Positions 21,991 through 36,111 of a stretch of 64,000 nt of DNA are shown here, piece after piece (within the stretch, counting starts at the first letter, position 1; each line of letters begins with the position of its first letter). The stretch comes from Paraspadella gotoi (lineage: Eukaryota > Chaetognatha), in contig CM119270.1 in the NCBI GenBank assembly GCA_051294375.1, forward strand, positions 15,809,845 to 15,873,844. Direction: 5' to 3'. A model generated the notes under the pieces. That model saw only the letters and a list, made by a program, of their open reading frames with translations. It was not told where the DNA came from and made no database searches. Position numbers and translations under genes: made by a program.

Positions 21991-23137
21991 GGATAATGTT
22001 AATTTTTTTTTTTTTAATCTTAAAAAATTAATTTTCACAATTTCATGGTTAATTGGTTATTGGTTAAGATGGGATTCTGATTTCTGTTTATAGAGTTTAG
22101 TAAGCGGATCCCCATAGGAAATATTTTTTTTTTTAAATTCTTAATTAATCCTTCAAGTTTTTTTTGCTTCTCTTTTTTTCTATGCAAGTAATTCTGATTT
22201 AAACAATCTACCATGATGGAAAAAAAATTGTCGCGGTTACTTTCCAGCTATTTTTCGGAATATTATTATAAGAATCGAAAAATAAAATTTAAATATCGAG
22301 AATCTTTGGCCTCTTGTGATTCATATGAGCTGTGTCTCATTTATGTACGACAAAAAATACAAAAGTTCCATGCAAAAAAAAATGAGTTGTCTAAAAAAAT
22401 GTTTCTTTCTTTTTTATCTTTTTCATATCTACACTTTTTATTTATACTAATTTTTAGTTCTTTTTTATTATTTTTGAGTTAAACTGTTACTATTAAAAAA
22501 CCCTGCCTTTTCTCAGTCTTATGTCAAATGGTTATTGCATCATTTTTATGAGGATAGATTCAGGGAGTAATCTTAATTCATATGTCTAAAAAAGAGCGAT
22601 ATTAAAAATACATTTATGTTGTAGATGCTCCAGAATTCTTTTTATATTAAAAGTATCAATAAAAGTTATAAGGCTCCAGGTAACCTTTCTGTGAGCAAAG
22701 TTATCATTTATATTTACCTCTTGATGTATTATCAGAACCAAATATTAAATAAGTCAAAAAAAAATTAAAGATTTTGCTGCAACAACTCAAGCCTGGTTTA
22801 CTTTATAGGAAATCAATCTTTTTTACTGCTTGCCAAGGACCTTTTTTTTTCCCAAATCTGATAAAAAATATCATGTTAGAGATATAATATTAACAATATA
22901 AATAATTTTATGCTGTTGAGAAATAACTATTTTGTTCAGTCCTAAGGAGGTCACATTATATTTTGAAACCTAATTACCGGCCAAAAAATATATTTGACAA
23001 TAAAATTAACTCCCTTTGCCAAACCGCGACAATTTTTTTTCCATGATGGTATATAGTATATTTAGCCACAAGACTCCGTCAAATATCCGAATTTATTACG
23101 CACTTAATCCCCTAATTTTCTCCATTTTACAACCGAC
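21991..23137. other. AT-rich stretch without a recognised gene
   Basis: AT-rich sequence with homopolymers; no exon or repeat array could be supported. Confidence 0.55.
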
Positions 23138-23247
<110 letters not shown>

Positions 23248-23541
23248 TCTCTCAACTCAACCTTTCTCACAGAATAACATCTTTTGTCGATTTTCCGTTT
23301 TTTTTTTTTCGTTCAGTGAGCTGAGATAGCTGATAACTTTTGGCGGATATCCAATATAGTGGCAGAGCTGACAAAAAAACATTATTATTTTATTTCACAT
23401 TTGAAAATATTTTTATTTTCCGGATTAATATTATAATTCTTATTGGTCGGTTTGATTTAAAACTTTTTTTTTGATTATTTTAATGAAAAAAGCCTAATTT
23501 CATATATTTTTCAAAAAAAGGAAGGATTATGCTAATTTCAA

Positions 23542-23828
23542 NNNNNNNNNNNNNNNNNNNNNNNNNNNNNNNNNNNNNNNNNNNNNNNNNNNNNNNNNNN
23601 NNNNNNNNNNNNNNNNNNNNNNNNNNNNNNNNNNNNNNNNNNNNNNNNNNNNNNNNNNNNNNNNNNNNNNNNNNNNNNNNNNNNNNNNNNNNNNNNNNNN
23701 NNNNNNNNNNNNNNNNNNNNNNNNNNNNNNNNNNNNNNNNNNNNNNNNNNNNNNNNNNNNNNNNNNNNNNNNNNNNNNNNNNNNNNNNNNNNNNNNNNNN
23801 NNNNNNNNNNNNNNNNNNNNNNNNNNNN
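23542..23828. other. Assembly gap, 287 N
   Basis: Sized run of N. Confidence 0.95.
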
Positions 23829-23916
23829 GGAGTGTGAAAAAATTATTCGAAAGATTCTATAAAAAATAAAAATGTTTTTCCATAAAAAAAAAATAAAATC
23901 ATGAATGAAGAAAAAT

Positions 23917-24235
23917 NNNNNNNNNNNNNNNNNNNNNNNNNNNNNNNNNNNNNNNNNNNNNNNNNNNNNNNNNNNNNNNNNNNNNNNNNNNNNNNNNNNN
24001 NNNNNNNNNNNNNNNNNNNNNNNNNNNNNNNNNNNNNNNNNNNNNNNNNNNNNNNNNNNNNNNNNNNNNNNNNNNNNNNNNNNNNNNNNNNNNNNNNNNN
24101 NNNNNNNNNNNNNNNNNNNNNNNNNNNNNNNNNNNNNNNNNNNNNNNNNNNNNNNNNNNNNNNNNNNNNNNNNNNNNNNNNNNNNNNNNNNNNNNNNNNN
24201 NNNNNNNNNNNNNNNNNNNNNNNNNNNNNNNNNNN
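23917..24235. other. Assembly gap, 319 N
   Basis: Sized run of N; it ends in a poly-T tract. Confidence 0.95.
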
Positions 24236-25005
24236 TTTTTTTTTTTTTTTAGTATCATTGAAACGAATAGAAAATCTGAACGTCGACATAATTGTCAAGA
24301 TGTTTAGCGTTAAAAGTGATCTCATAATATTAGGTTTTAATGAAAACACGGCGAAATATTAGAATAAAATTCAAAAATTGAACAACAGAACCTCAAGGTT
24401 TTCTCTTTCTTTGGATAGATCCGTATTAAATGAAAATAACCGTTAGTGTTCAGTATTGACTTCTTGACATCCTTGTTCGACATCCTTTAACCGCGTCGTT
24501 ATCTCAAAATTCACATCCTTCTTAACAGTTTCGCGTTTCACTTTTCATATATGTTTCACAATTCACATCCGTCTCATCATCGTCTTAGTATCGCTTCTTT
24601 TTTTTCGTATCCTTATTTAACTTTTTACTTTGACAACCTTACAGACTTTGCGTGCTTGTTTTCCTAATTGTTTTCTTCCTTCAATTCTAGTTTTAGTCCT
24701 TGTTTCGCGTCCTTGATTTGAAATTCGCATTCTTGTTTTCTCCCTTGATTTCGTCCTCGTTATCATCCTTGTTTTGTTGCATCCTTGATTTGTCTTTTGA
24801 ACCCTTTTTTTTTTTTTTGTTTTAGTCTCGTGCATCAGTCAGTCACTTTGACACAGTCAATTTGTCAATTTGTCAGTGAATGTTTGTCAGTTTATCTGGA
24901 CTCACGTTTAAGTTTTAACAGTTTTACTTTGAGGGGCGAATTTGACGAAGCAAATCGAATTTTGGAAGAGAGAGATGAGTAAAGCAGACGAATAATTGGC
25001 AGCTA
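24236..25005. other. No gene recognised; TCCTTG-type short repeats
   Basis: Between 24,460 and 24,800 the motif TCCTTG(T/A)TT with variants recurs irregularly about every 20-30 bp (for example TCCTTGTTTCGCG, TCCTTGATTTG, TCCTTGTTTTG). Further on, GTCAGT/GTCAAT repeats occur at 24,835-24,890. No exon was found. Confidence 0.45.
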
Positions 25006-25249
25006 NNNNNNNNNNNNNNNNNNNNNNNNNNNNNNNNNNNNNNNNNNNNNNNNNNNNNNNNNNNNNNNNNNNNNNNNNNNNNNNNNNNNNNNNNNNNNNN
25101 NNNNNNNNNNNNNNNNNNNNNNNNNNNNNNNNNNNNNNNNNNNNNNNNNNNNNNNNNNNNNNNNNNNNNNNNNNNNNNNNNNNNNNNNNNNNNNNNNNNN
25201 NNNNNNNNNNNNNNNNNNNNNNNNNNNNNNNNNNNNNNNNNNNNNNNNN
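25006..25249. other. Assembly gap, 244 N
   Basis: Sized run of N. Confidence 0.95.
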
Positions 25250-25383
25250 AAAAAAAACGGGATTTGCCAAAATCTCACATGATCGTTTGAGAATCGTTTT
25301 CCCACACTTACGCCAAAACACACAAACTCAAATGCGCAAAAACAAAAGTCGCTTCTCGGGCGTTGATTTAGACCGAACAGGGT

Positions 25384-25510
25384 TGACGACGACAACGACA
25401 ACAACAACAACGACGACGGTCGTCGTCAACTTCGTCCCTGTTATCGATGTCGACGCTAAAAGTCGTTCATCGTCGTCGTCGTCGTCGTCGTCGTCGTTGG
25501 CGTCGTTGAG
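25384..25510. repeat. ACG/CGT triplet arrays
   Basis: GAC/AAC triplets at 25,384-25,420 are followed by a (CGT)n run at about 25,468-25,498. Confidence 0.7.
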
Positions 25511-25971
25511 GGAAATAATTAATAAAACGATTTATTCGATAATTAATCTTCAAAGAAAGGAATAATACTAGTTCTATTAATAAATACAAGGAGAAAAAAA
25601 ATTAAATAAACTGTCACTGATACGACATCGATCTTACTTTTTCCACGATTTGAGACTTACCTCGGTTTTGCCTAACCTTTGTGGAAGAGGATTCCGCGAG
25701 CAGTTCGGCGTCCGTTGCACACAAGGTCCCGAACTTCGGATCGGGGTGTTGATTCTCGGACGAGTAGCTGGGTACACCTTTCTCTCACCACACGAACTAT
25801 ATCGCCCTTACCTTCTCCCTCGACCTTGCCTTCTCCATCGCCCTGACCCCGCCATATGCAACCCTTACTTTTTCTCATATCCGCGTCTTCACTACATTTT
25901 TTTCACGATCAAATTTTTCAATTTTCTTTCGACCTCAAACAAGTTAGTTCTTTTTTGACCTCGATTCTCGT

Positions 25972-26345
25972 CTTTCATTCTTTCATTCTTTCATTCTTCA
26001 TTTTTTCATTCTTCATGAGTATATTCTTTCATTCTTCATTCTTTCCTTCTTCATTCTTCCATTCTTCATTCTTTCATTCTTCATTCTTTCATTCTTTCAT
26101 TCTTTCATTCTTTAATTCTTCATTCTTTCATTCTTTCATTATTTCATTTTTTCATTCTTCATTAGATCATTCTTTCATCTTTCATTATTTTATTCTTCTT
26201 TCTTTCATTTTTCATTCTTTCATTCTTCATTCTTTCATTCTTTCATTCTTTCATTTTTCCATTCTTCAATCTTTCATACTTCATTCTTTCATTCTTTCAT
26301 TATTTCATTCTTCATTAGTTCATTGTTTCATTATTTCATTTTATT
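25972..26345. repeat. TTCATTCT array
   Basis: A long, imperfect array of TTCATTCT and TTTCATTC units. It produces a spurious Ser/Phe/His frame. Confidence 0.85.
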
Positions 26346-26393
26346 TTTCATTTTTTCATCATCCTTTCTTTTTTTAAAAATACTGCAAAACTC

Positions 26394-26408
26394 CCTCTCT
26401 CTCTCCCA

Positions 26409-26470
<62 letters not shown>

Positions 26471-26473
26471 CTT

Positions 26474-26508
<35 letters not shown>

Positions 26509-26551
26509 CTCTCTCTTTCTCGCTCTCTCTCTCTCTATCTCTCTCTCTCTT
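26394..26551. repeat. CT and CTAT microsatellites
   Basis: CT runs flank a (CTAT)n block at about 26,420-26,465. Confidence 0.9.
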
Positions 26552-27378
26552 TTCAGAGAAAGAGATTAAAAACAAATCATAAATCCCGTGAGGAGCACAA
26601 CACCAAATCACGTGGTCACATGACAGTTTTGGGTTTCGTCGGGTTTTCGGAAATTAAGCCCAAAATTTCCTAAAAAAAAAAAAAAAGAAAAAAGAACAAA
26701 ACCTACTGAATCACAAATTATCATCGCTGTAATTGACTATAAATATTACTTAACTAACTAGAAAAGTTCGGTCTTCACGGGAAAAAAAAAGAAAATAAGG
26801 ATGAGAGATAATAAGAATAAGAAAAAGAAGGAAAGCGGGAAAAATAACAATGAATAAAATCTAAAATGGTGAAAGTGAGAAAAAGAGAAAGGAAAGAGGA
26901 GCTGAAAAAAAGAGAGAGGAGAGAGACAGGAGGGAGAGAAAGAAAAGAGAGAAGAAAAAAGACAGAGAGAGAGAGAGGAGAGCAGAGAGAAGACGAGAGA
27001 GGAGAGAGAGAGAGAGAGAAGGAGAGCAGAGAGAGCAGGTGAACGAGAGCAGAGAGCGCGTAAGAAGGAAGGAAAAGAAGAACCGGATCGCTCGGGAAGG
27101 GAAAAGGCGGCCAAAATAGACAGCAAGAAAGCTCGGGTCCGGCGCCCGAACCAGGGAGAACACATTGAAGTCAGCGGGGGCGAAGCGAATTAGAAATCTC
27201 TCTCTCATCATCTGCTCTCTCCGCTCTCTCTCTCAATCTCTCTCTCCCTCTCTAGTCCTCTCATCTTCTCTCATCTCTTCTTCTCTCTCTAACTCTTTCG
27301 CTCTCTCACTCTCTCTTATTTACCAGGCTGAACTTCTAAAAAAGGCGTCTATTGCACGATATAACCGGATTTTTCCTT

Positions 27379-27438
<60 letters not shown>

Positions 27439-28540
27439 AGCTTGTCTTTCTATTTTACAGTCTCCTCTCTCTCCTCTCTCTCTCTCTCCTCGCTCTCGTG
27501 CTCCGCTCCTCTCTCGTTCTCTCCTCTCTCTCTCATCTCCTCTCTCTCTCTTTACCTGCTCCCACATCTGGCTTTAGGTACAAAACAAAATGACCCGAGA
27601 AGCAGCCATTTAGTTTAATCTACTTTAGTACGGATTGCCAAATGAACAGACCGTCGGACATGATTGAAAAGTAAAAAAAAAGAACAAGTTATAAGAAAAA
27701 GGAGAGAGAGAGAGAAAGAAAAAAGAAACGAAAGAAAGAAGAAGAAAGAAAGAAAGAAAGAAAAGAAGAAAGAAAGACAAGAAAGAAAGAAGATATAAAT
27801 ATAAATTTTAGTCGTGTCACTTCATGCTCATATACGTCGTAATCACTTAACCTTTTACCCTCCCACCCTCCCACGCCTACCCCGCTCTCCTCAGCGTCAC
27901 CGGCGAGCCATCTGCGCCGCCGTCCCGCGTCACTCCATCACGCACGTGGAGCGGCGCGCAACGCCCTCGGCCGCGGGAGAGCCAAGAGGCGTCGCCAAAG
28001 GGAAAGCGGCGTCGGCCCACGGATGGACGCTGACTTCAACAGTCAATCAACAACGACGTACGAAACGAAAAGACTTCCCGTTTGCGTGCGGTTTTTTTTA
28101 GTGGGGGGTAGTAGGGTAGCGGTACTCTTTTGCGAAATGGCCAGCATTTCTGTTTTCGTCTCCGAATATAATTTTAAAATAAAAATATTTAAACCCTATC
28201 TTTTAAGTTTAACAAATAGCTAACGTAATCCTTAACCGTTAACCTTTAATTTTAAAGAAATCAAAAATACATAATAGTTAATTTTTAATTTGCAACGTGG
28301 TCAATGTTATTTTTCGAGCATCATCGACAAAAATATAAACTTTTTTTTCGAAAGATTAAAATTCCCATCGTCTCTCTGGAGTCAGGGTTGGGGCATCTCA
28401 CTGTTGGCTTTCGGGGCTTCCGAGATTAGTGAGGCCTCCTGTCACTGGCGCGGTTAGCCTAGGACGATCTTGATTTGCCCAAGGAGAAGGAAGTCGTGAG
28501 GACTGTGGACTGTGGATGGTGCGTTTTCCCTCTGAGCCAA
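26540..28540. repeat. Tandem block copy A (about 2 kb)
   Basis: From AGAGAAAGAGATTAAAAACA to the GTGAGGCCTCCTGTCACTGG segment, this block matches 28,680-30,450 in order, with frequent small indels. It contains GA and CT arrays, a GAAA array, the possible N-terminal exon at 27,895 and the dispersed repeat at 28,385. The pair may be a real tandem duplication or unmerged alleles. Confidence 0.75.
27895..28060 (+). CDS. Possible CAPS N-terminal exon, copy A
   Basis: After an acceptor (GCTCTCCTCAG) the plus strand has a GC-rich open stretch. It reads A-A-V-P-R-H-S-I-T-H-V, then A-A-G-E-P-R-G-V-A-K-G-K-A-A-S-A. Copy B preserves the same frame. The CAPS N-terminus is variable and low-complexity, so homology cannot confirm it. 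No clear donor is seen. Confidence 0.3.
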
Positions 28541-28546
28541 CGGGAT

Positions 28547-28598
<52 letters not shown>

Positions 28599-28679
28599 CT
28601 CTCTATCTCTAACTCTTTCTATCTCTCTCTCTCTCTCTCTCTCTCTCGCTCTCTCTCCTCTCTATCTCTCTCTCTATCT

Positions 28680-29116
28680 CTCTCTCTCTTTCAGAGAAAG
28701 AGATTAAAAACAAATCATAATCCCGTGAGGAGCACAACACCAAATCACGTGGTCACACGACAGTTTTGGGTTTCGTCGGGTTTTCGGAAATTAAGCCCAA
28801 AAATTTCCTAAAAAAAAAAAAAAAGAAAAAAGAACAAAACCTGCTGAATCACGAATTATCATCGCTGTAATTGACTATAAATATTACTTAACTAACTAGA
28901 AAAGTTCGGTCTTCACGGAAAAAAAAAAAAAGAAAAATAAGAATGAGAGATAAAAAGAATAAGAAAAAGAAGGAAAGCGGGAAAAATAACAATGAATAAA
29001 ATCTAAAATGGTTGAAAGTGAGAAAAAAGAGAAAGGAAAAGAGGAAGCTGAAAAAAGAGAGGAGAGAGACAGAGGGAGAGAAGAAAGGAAATGGAGAAAG
29101 AGAAGAAAGAGAGAGA

Positions 29117-29165
<49 letters not shown>

Positions 29166-29329
29166 AGAGTGAAAGAGATGAGAGAGGGTAGGAAGGAAGG
29201 AAAAGAAAGAACGATCCTCGGAAAGGGAAAAAGGCGCCAAAAATGACAGCAGAAGTGGGCGGGCCGACCAGGGAGACACATTGAAGTCAGCGGGGGCCGA
29301 AGCGAATTAGAAATCTCTCTCTCTCTCTC

Positions 29330-29379
<50 letters not shown>

Positions 29380-29510
29380 CTCTCTCTTTCTCTCTCTTCT
29401 TTCTCTCTCTAACCTCTTTCGCTCTCTCTCTCTCTTCATTTCCAGCTGACTCTAAAAAGGACGTTATTGCACGTATAACCGGAATTTTTCCTTGGTCTCT
29501 CCTCTCTCTC

Positions 29511-29557
<47 letters not shown>

Positions 29558-29624
29558 GTCTTTCTATTTTACATGATTGAAAGTACAAAAAAGAAAACAA
29601 GTTATAAGAAAGAGAGAGAGAGAG

Positions 29625-29655
<31 letters not shown>

Positions 29656-30450
29656 AAAGAAAAGAAAGAAAGAAAGAAAGAAAGAAAAGAAAGAAAGAAG
29701 GATATAAATAAATAAATTTTAGTCGTGTCACTTCATGTCATATACGTCGTATCACTTTACCTTTTACCCCCCCCTCCACACCCTCCCAGCCTACCCCCTC
29801 TCTCCAGCGTCCCCCGGCGACGCCCAATCTCGCCGCCGTCCCGCGTCACTCCATCATCCACGTGGGCGGCGCCAACGCCTCGCCGCGGGGAGGCAGAGGC
29901 GTCGCCAAGGAAACGGCGTCGGCCGCGCCAACGGGATGGACGCTGCCTTCAAGTCAATCACAACGACGACGACAACGAAAAGACTTCCGGTTTGCGTGGT
30001 TTTTTTTAAGTGGGGGTGTAGTGGGTAGCGGTACTCTTTTGCGAAATGGCCGCATTCTGTTCTTCGTCTCGAATATATTTAAAATAAATATTTAACCCTA
30101 ATCTTTTAATTATAACAAATACTTAACGTAATCCTTAACCGTTAACCTTTAATTTTAAAGAAATCAAAGATACATAATAGGTAATTTTTAATTTGAAACA
30201 TTGTCAATGTTATTTTTCGAGCATCATCGACAAAAAACATAAACTTTTTTTCGAAAGATTAAAATTTCCCATCGTCTCTTTGGAGTCAGAGTTGGGGCAT
30301 CTCACTGTTGGCTTTCGGGGCTTCCGAGATTAGTGAGGCCTCCTGTCACTGGCGCGGTTAGCCTAGGACGGTCTCCGATTTGCCAACGCAGAGGGAAGTC
30401 GTGAGGACTGTGAAACTGTGGATGGTGCGTTTTCCCTCTGAGCCAATGGG
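28680..30450. repeat. Tandem block copy B
   Basis: Second copy of the block at 26,540-28,540, with the same element order: CT arrays, GAAA array, candidate exon, and the dispersed repeat at 30,293-30,370. Confidence 0.75.
29808..29985 (+). CDS. Possible CAPS N-terminal exon, copy B
   Basis: It follows an acceptor (CCCTCTCTCCAG). The frame reads A-A-V-P-R-H-S-I-I-H-V-G-G-A-N-A, then G-R-G-V-A-K-E-T-A-S-A-A. It lies 0.8 kb upstream of the first certain CAPS exon. The alternative is a GC-rich noncoding segment. Confidence 0.3.
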
Positions 30451-30647
30451 ATTGGCTGAACGATGGTGGATGTGAGGCGGTGTGAATATACCGCCACAGT
30501 CGGTTCAATGAAACCTACCTTGCTTACCTTGAGAAGAGAGAGAGAGAAAGACGAAATGATTAAAACTTGATTCGTTTTCATAAAAATAATTGATGCTATT
30601 GAAAAGAAATTTAATGTAGATTCTAAAACTTTCTAATCTTTTAAAAA

Positions 30648-30672
30648 NNNNNNNNNNNNNNNNNNNNNNNNN
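30648..30672. other. Assembly gap, 25 N
   Basis: Placeholder gap just upstream of the first recognised CAPS exon. Confidence 0.95.
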
Positions 30673-30811
30673 TGACAGTTTTCGAGTAGATATCCTCCAC
30701 TAAAAATGTGACATACTTTTATCCCAGATGGTAAGGTTCAAATTATATCGATTTTCACCGCCATCTTTATTTTTTCTCCTCCTCCTCCGCCTGACCCAAC
30801 TCCCACTGCAG

Positions 30812-30982
30812 GCTACCCCTCGACGAGCAGTTTCGTCAGCACCTCCTCTCAAGCCGCCGCATCGACGACGACGACGGCGACGACAACGACGATAACGACG
30901 ACGACGACGACGACGAGGCGGACATCCGTCACTTTCGGTCGAGTCACCGGAGACGTGGGAAGCCCGACAGCTTTGTCGGACA

Positions 30983-31057
<75 letters not shown>

Positions 31058-31179
31058 GAGAGGCCCTCTAAATCCTAATTTTCCTCCACTCTCCCAGGTG
31101 TGTTGGCGGGAGTCCCGATTCCATCTGAAGAGGACGAGATAGAGAGAAGAGAGGAAGAGAGACGGAAAAGACTTCACAC
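30812..31179 (+). CDS. Cadps: CAPS N-terminal exons, two exons and a 112-nt GA intron
   Basis: The first exon (30,812-30,985) lies between an acceptor (CCCACTGCAG) and GTGAGA. It encodes Y-P-S-T-S-S-F-V-S-T-S-S-Q-A-A-A, a Thr-rich run from an in-frame ACG array, then R-R-T-S-V-T-F-G-R-V-T-G-D-V-G-S-P-T-A-L-S-D-K. The second (31,098-31,179) lies between CACTCTCCCAG and GTGAGT. It encodes V-L-A-G-V-P-I-P-S-E-E-D-E-I-E-R-R-E-E-E-R-R-K-R-L-H. Phases match (1 then 2) and join to the next exon's Y-V-F-V, giving the CAPS pattern E-E-E-R-K-K-R-L-x-x-Y-V-F-V. CAPS is a cytosolic, vesicle- and membrane-associated priming factor for dense-core vesicle exocytosis. The initiator ATG is upstream and not identified with certainty. 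Confidence 0.75.
30986..31061. repeat. GA array filling a CAPS intron
   Basis: The GA array begins within the 5' splice site (GTGAGAGAG) and takes up about 70 of the 112 intron bases. Confidence 0.9.
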
Positions 31180-31429
31180 GTGAGTCAAGTGACGAGAAAT
31201 GAGAAGTGAGACGTGAATCGCCCTCACCCTGTCACATGAAGCCGTATGTGAAAGATGTAAATTGCTTGAATATTTTTCATTAGAGTCGTCGAATCTGAGA
31301 GGCTTAATGCAGCACATTGACTAAGTTGCGGGATAAGAATTTCTTTTTGTATGAGCTGCGGACATCATGCCCTCCGTCAGATATTTTTTTTGAACGGGAA
31401 TGTTTCTTCTCGCAGGATTTTTATCGCCT

Positions 31430-32940
<1,511 letters not shown>

Positions 32941-33214
32941 TCTCTCTTTCTTTACAACGGTATTTTTCAATACTGTGTCTTCTTCTTTCCGATTTCTACT
33001 GGTAAAAAGTTATACTTTTGTGACTGGTATAAGAAATCAATTTTTCCTCTTGGAATTGTTTTATTTACATTCCCTGATTGATTTTTCAAATTCAGGTGTC
33101 TTAAGTGATATATTCGAAAGCCTAATATCTAACGTTCATTAGTGGTTAATAATCACATAAGATGAACAAGTCAATTCAACTCAATCAATTAATCAATCAT
33201 CCAACAATCCCCAG

Positions 33215-33369
33215 TTTACGTTTCGTGTCTCGTTGCATGATCCTACCTGTCATCAACGCTCAAACAACCAACTGACATTGAGAAGAAACAGATTAAAGTC
33301 AGCCAAGCTCAACTCCCACACACGTCAAGGATCGTTTCTTGGGCTTCCTTCAATGGACAACCAACATAG
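33215..33369 (+). pseudogene. CAPS exon YVFV...NGQ, copy 1 (indels)
   Basis: Same exon as 39,695-39,843, with about six extra bases that break the frame, for example within the S-Y-P-F-N-A and T-D-M segments. The donor reads GGCTGAG, with an extra C. This looks like sequence error or a decayed duplicate. Confidence 0.7.
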
Positions 33370-33894
33370 GCTGAGACGTATGACGACCTCTGCACTCACA
33401 TTAAGACATCTAAATGCCTCTAAGAGTGTGCATTGTACACTGCGGCTGGTCTACTTTAGCATGTCTCTTTTCTCTCCGGTGGAGCAATCTTATACGACGG
33501 GAAGTTGGTTTTCTTTAACCTGTGAGTCATATGTTTTCTGCTGAACGCTTTTGTTGTAGGCGTTCATTTAATTCTTATATTTTATTATCCATCGTTATCT
33601 TTCCTCTTTTTATCTTCATATCCCTTTTCTCTTATTCTCTTTTCTTTCTTTTCCTTTCTTCAATTTTCCTTTTCATCTCTTTTTCCTTTTCTCTTTTCCT
33701 TTTCTTCTTTTCCTTTTTCTCTTTTACCCTTTCTCGGAATAAAGTATTTTTATATACCGACCCTTTCCCTTTTCTTTTTTCCCCCTTTTTCTCCCTTCCT
33801 CTACTTTTCTCTTCTTGTGTCCTCCTTCATTCCCGCCCACATTTCTTTCTCCCCTTTCTCCCTACCTCATCTGCACACGCCCCCCGTGGCATAG

Positions 33895-34132
33895 TGGCTG
33901 GACGAAGCATTCCACCAACGCCGTCCAGAGTTACTCGAGCCTTCATCCGGTGGGCGAGCGCGCCAAGCGGGCTGGTCGACGCTGCCGGGCGGCTGTCACG
34001 GGAAACGCCGATTCTCGCTGAGGTCTTCCGCCCGCACATCGAGAAAGGATCGAGCGCCTACCTGAGATCGACGGGTTGATCAAGGAGACGGTGCTGAGCT
34101 CGTGGATAGGCCAAATTTGACTGTATCTATAG
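33895..34132 (+). pseudogene. CAPS exon ADEAF...DSIYR, copy 1 (indels)
   Basis: Counterpart of 40,400-40,636. Frame breaks fall in W-L-D-E-A, the R-E-V-F segment and the W-M-A-K-F segment, although both splice sites remain (CATAG and GGTAATG). It does retain a GGGCGAG stretch where copy 2 seems to lack a base, so each copy can help correct the other. Confidence 0.7.
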
Positions 34133-36078
34133 GTAATGATTTGATTGACTGACTGCATTAATTGATTGACTGGTTGATTTATTATTATTTTAATCCTTTA
34201 TTTTAGTTTATTGATAGACTGTTGTTTTGTTGTATTTCTGTTGTATTTATATGGATTATAATATCTGATTTGTCATTGATTTACAGTCATCGTTTCCCCT
34301 ACTGCAAAAAATTTTGGTTCTGGAACACTTCAGTTTTAAAAAATCATATCTGTTAAAGCCACTTGACCGATTGTAATACAATTTTGACACATTGATTCCA
34401 TTTTTTTAATTTTTTTTATTTTTGTAATTATAAATTATTAAAAATGCGTCTTGGAAATTTAAAGTTATAAAGTGGAGCGCGTTTTTTTTTTTGCACAGGA
34501 CAGTATAATCTAAAAATTTTCTAGAAATGTATCGATGATCGATATCAATATTTCCATGAGTTGATATGAACTTACCTAATAATTGATTAGGGTGAGGAAT
34601 CTTCATTTGTTAATCGACTTACGTTTCTTCTTTTTTTATTTTCTGTTTTGCCAGGCGTTCGTCTTTGTGTGGTCCCTCGCTTTCGTCGTGTGTCGCTCGT
34701 TGTTCGTCGTTGTTCGTCGTTGTGTCGTCCTCGAGGACTTTATCGAATTTCGTCGCACGTCGGGCAAGAAAAGGTATGAGAGGAGAATGAAGAAGTCGGT
34801 GCTGCAGAGTTGGAGATCTTATTATGAGATTTTATTGATGGAAAAGAGATTTATTGATGTGAGAAGGAATTTCATGGATGAAAAAAAGGATTATGGATGG
34901 AAAGTGACTCGAGCCGAAGGAAAATTGAGCATTTTATAGCCAGGATGTTAGATGGAAATATCGAAAGGGAATTCGATCATGATTGACTTATGGACCGTTG
35001 TGCAATCGTTGATTCTTTTTTTAAAAAAATTGTTTCCACAACATGTGAACCGAAATACCAAATGAAAGCGTAGGAAGGTGAAGGAACAAGTAAAATGAGG
35101 GAAGAAGTAATGAGAGGACATGGGGAATGATGATAACCGAAAAAAAAAACGAAGGAAGAGGAGAGAACGAAAGAAAAGTTAGGATAAAGGAACGGGTGGG
35201 GAGAAGATAAGGGAAGAAAAAGAGAAAGAAGAGACATGATGAAAAGGGGAAAGTTAGAGATAGAAAAATGAGGGATAGAGAAAGGAAGAGGACAAAGAAA
35301 AAGGGTCAGACAGCGAAGGAAAGGTGAAGGAAAAGAAAAAGGTCAGGACATGGGAAGTGAAAGGACAAGAAAAACGGTCGGGACAGCGGAAAAGTGAGGA
35401 CAAATGACGAATAACTTTGGAACGGCGATAGAATCGGAAAAAAAATTGTCCCTCGACTATAAATGCGAAGAAAGAAATTCGGAGAAAAGGAAGATGAAAT
35501 TGATTGAGAATTTTGTTGGTATGAAGCGATTATCTGAAGGATGGAGCTGTAAGAGAGTGGAGCCGGAGATAATGAGGGAGCTAAAGGCTCGGAGCGATGA
35601 AGAGTGCAGCAGAGAATGAACGATGCATAAGGATTGGAGTGATGAAAGAGAGAGAGTTGAGTTAGTTTTTTTTTCAGAAAAAACTTAACAATCTAATTGT
35701 AAAACAATTTTTTTTTTAAATTAATAAATGTTAAAAATTCAAAAAAATGCTGTGAGATCATCCATTCAAAAAATCATACGCCCAATTTGGCGAATAAAAA
35801 TTGCAACAAAAACTCAACAACATAAAGGACCTTGTCGTTGAGGCCGAGATTGTGAATCTGAGTGATACTCTCACCGGCCTCTACTGTTGAAAATGTTCAC
35901 CGCGAGGGGCGGCGTGAGGGAGAGAATTAAAGGGAGTAAAGAGAATGAGAGAAGCGTGGAATTAGGGTTAGAGCGCACCGCGAAAACTCGATTTAACGAG
36001 CTTCCGGTTTTGATGTTGAAAATTGGAGAGAAGGCTGAAGGATAAAGAGAGAAAGAGAGGAGAGAGAAGATAGTAGAG

Positions 36079-36111
<33 letters not shown>

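Noticed and set aside
23529-24362. Open frames across N gaps
   Set aside because: They exist only because unknown bases contain no stop codons.
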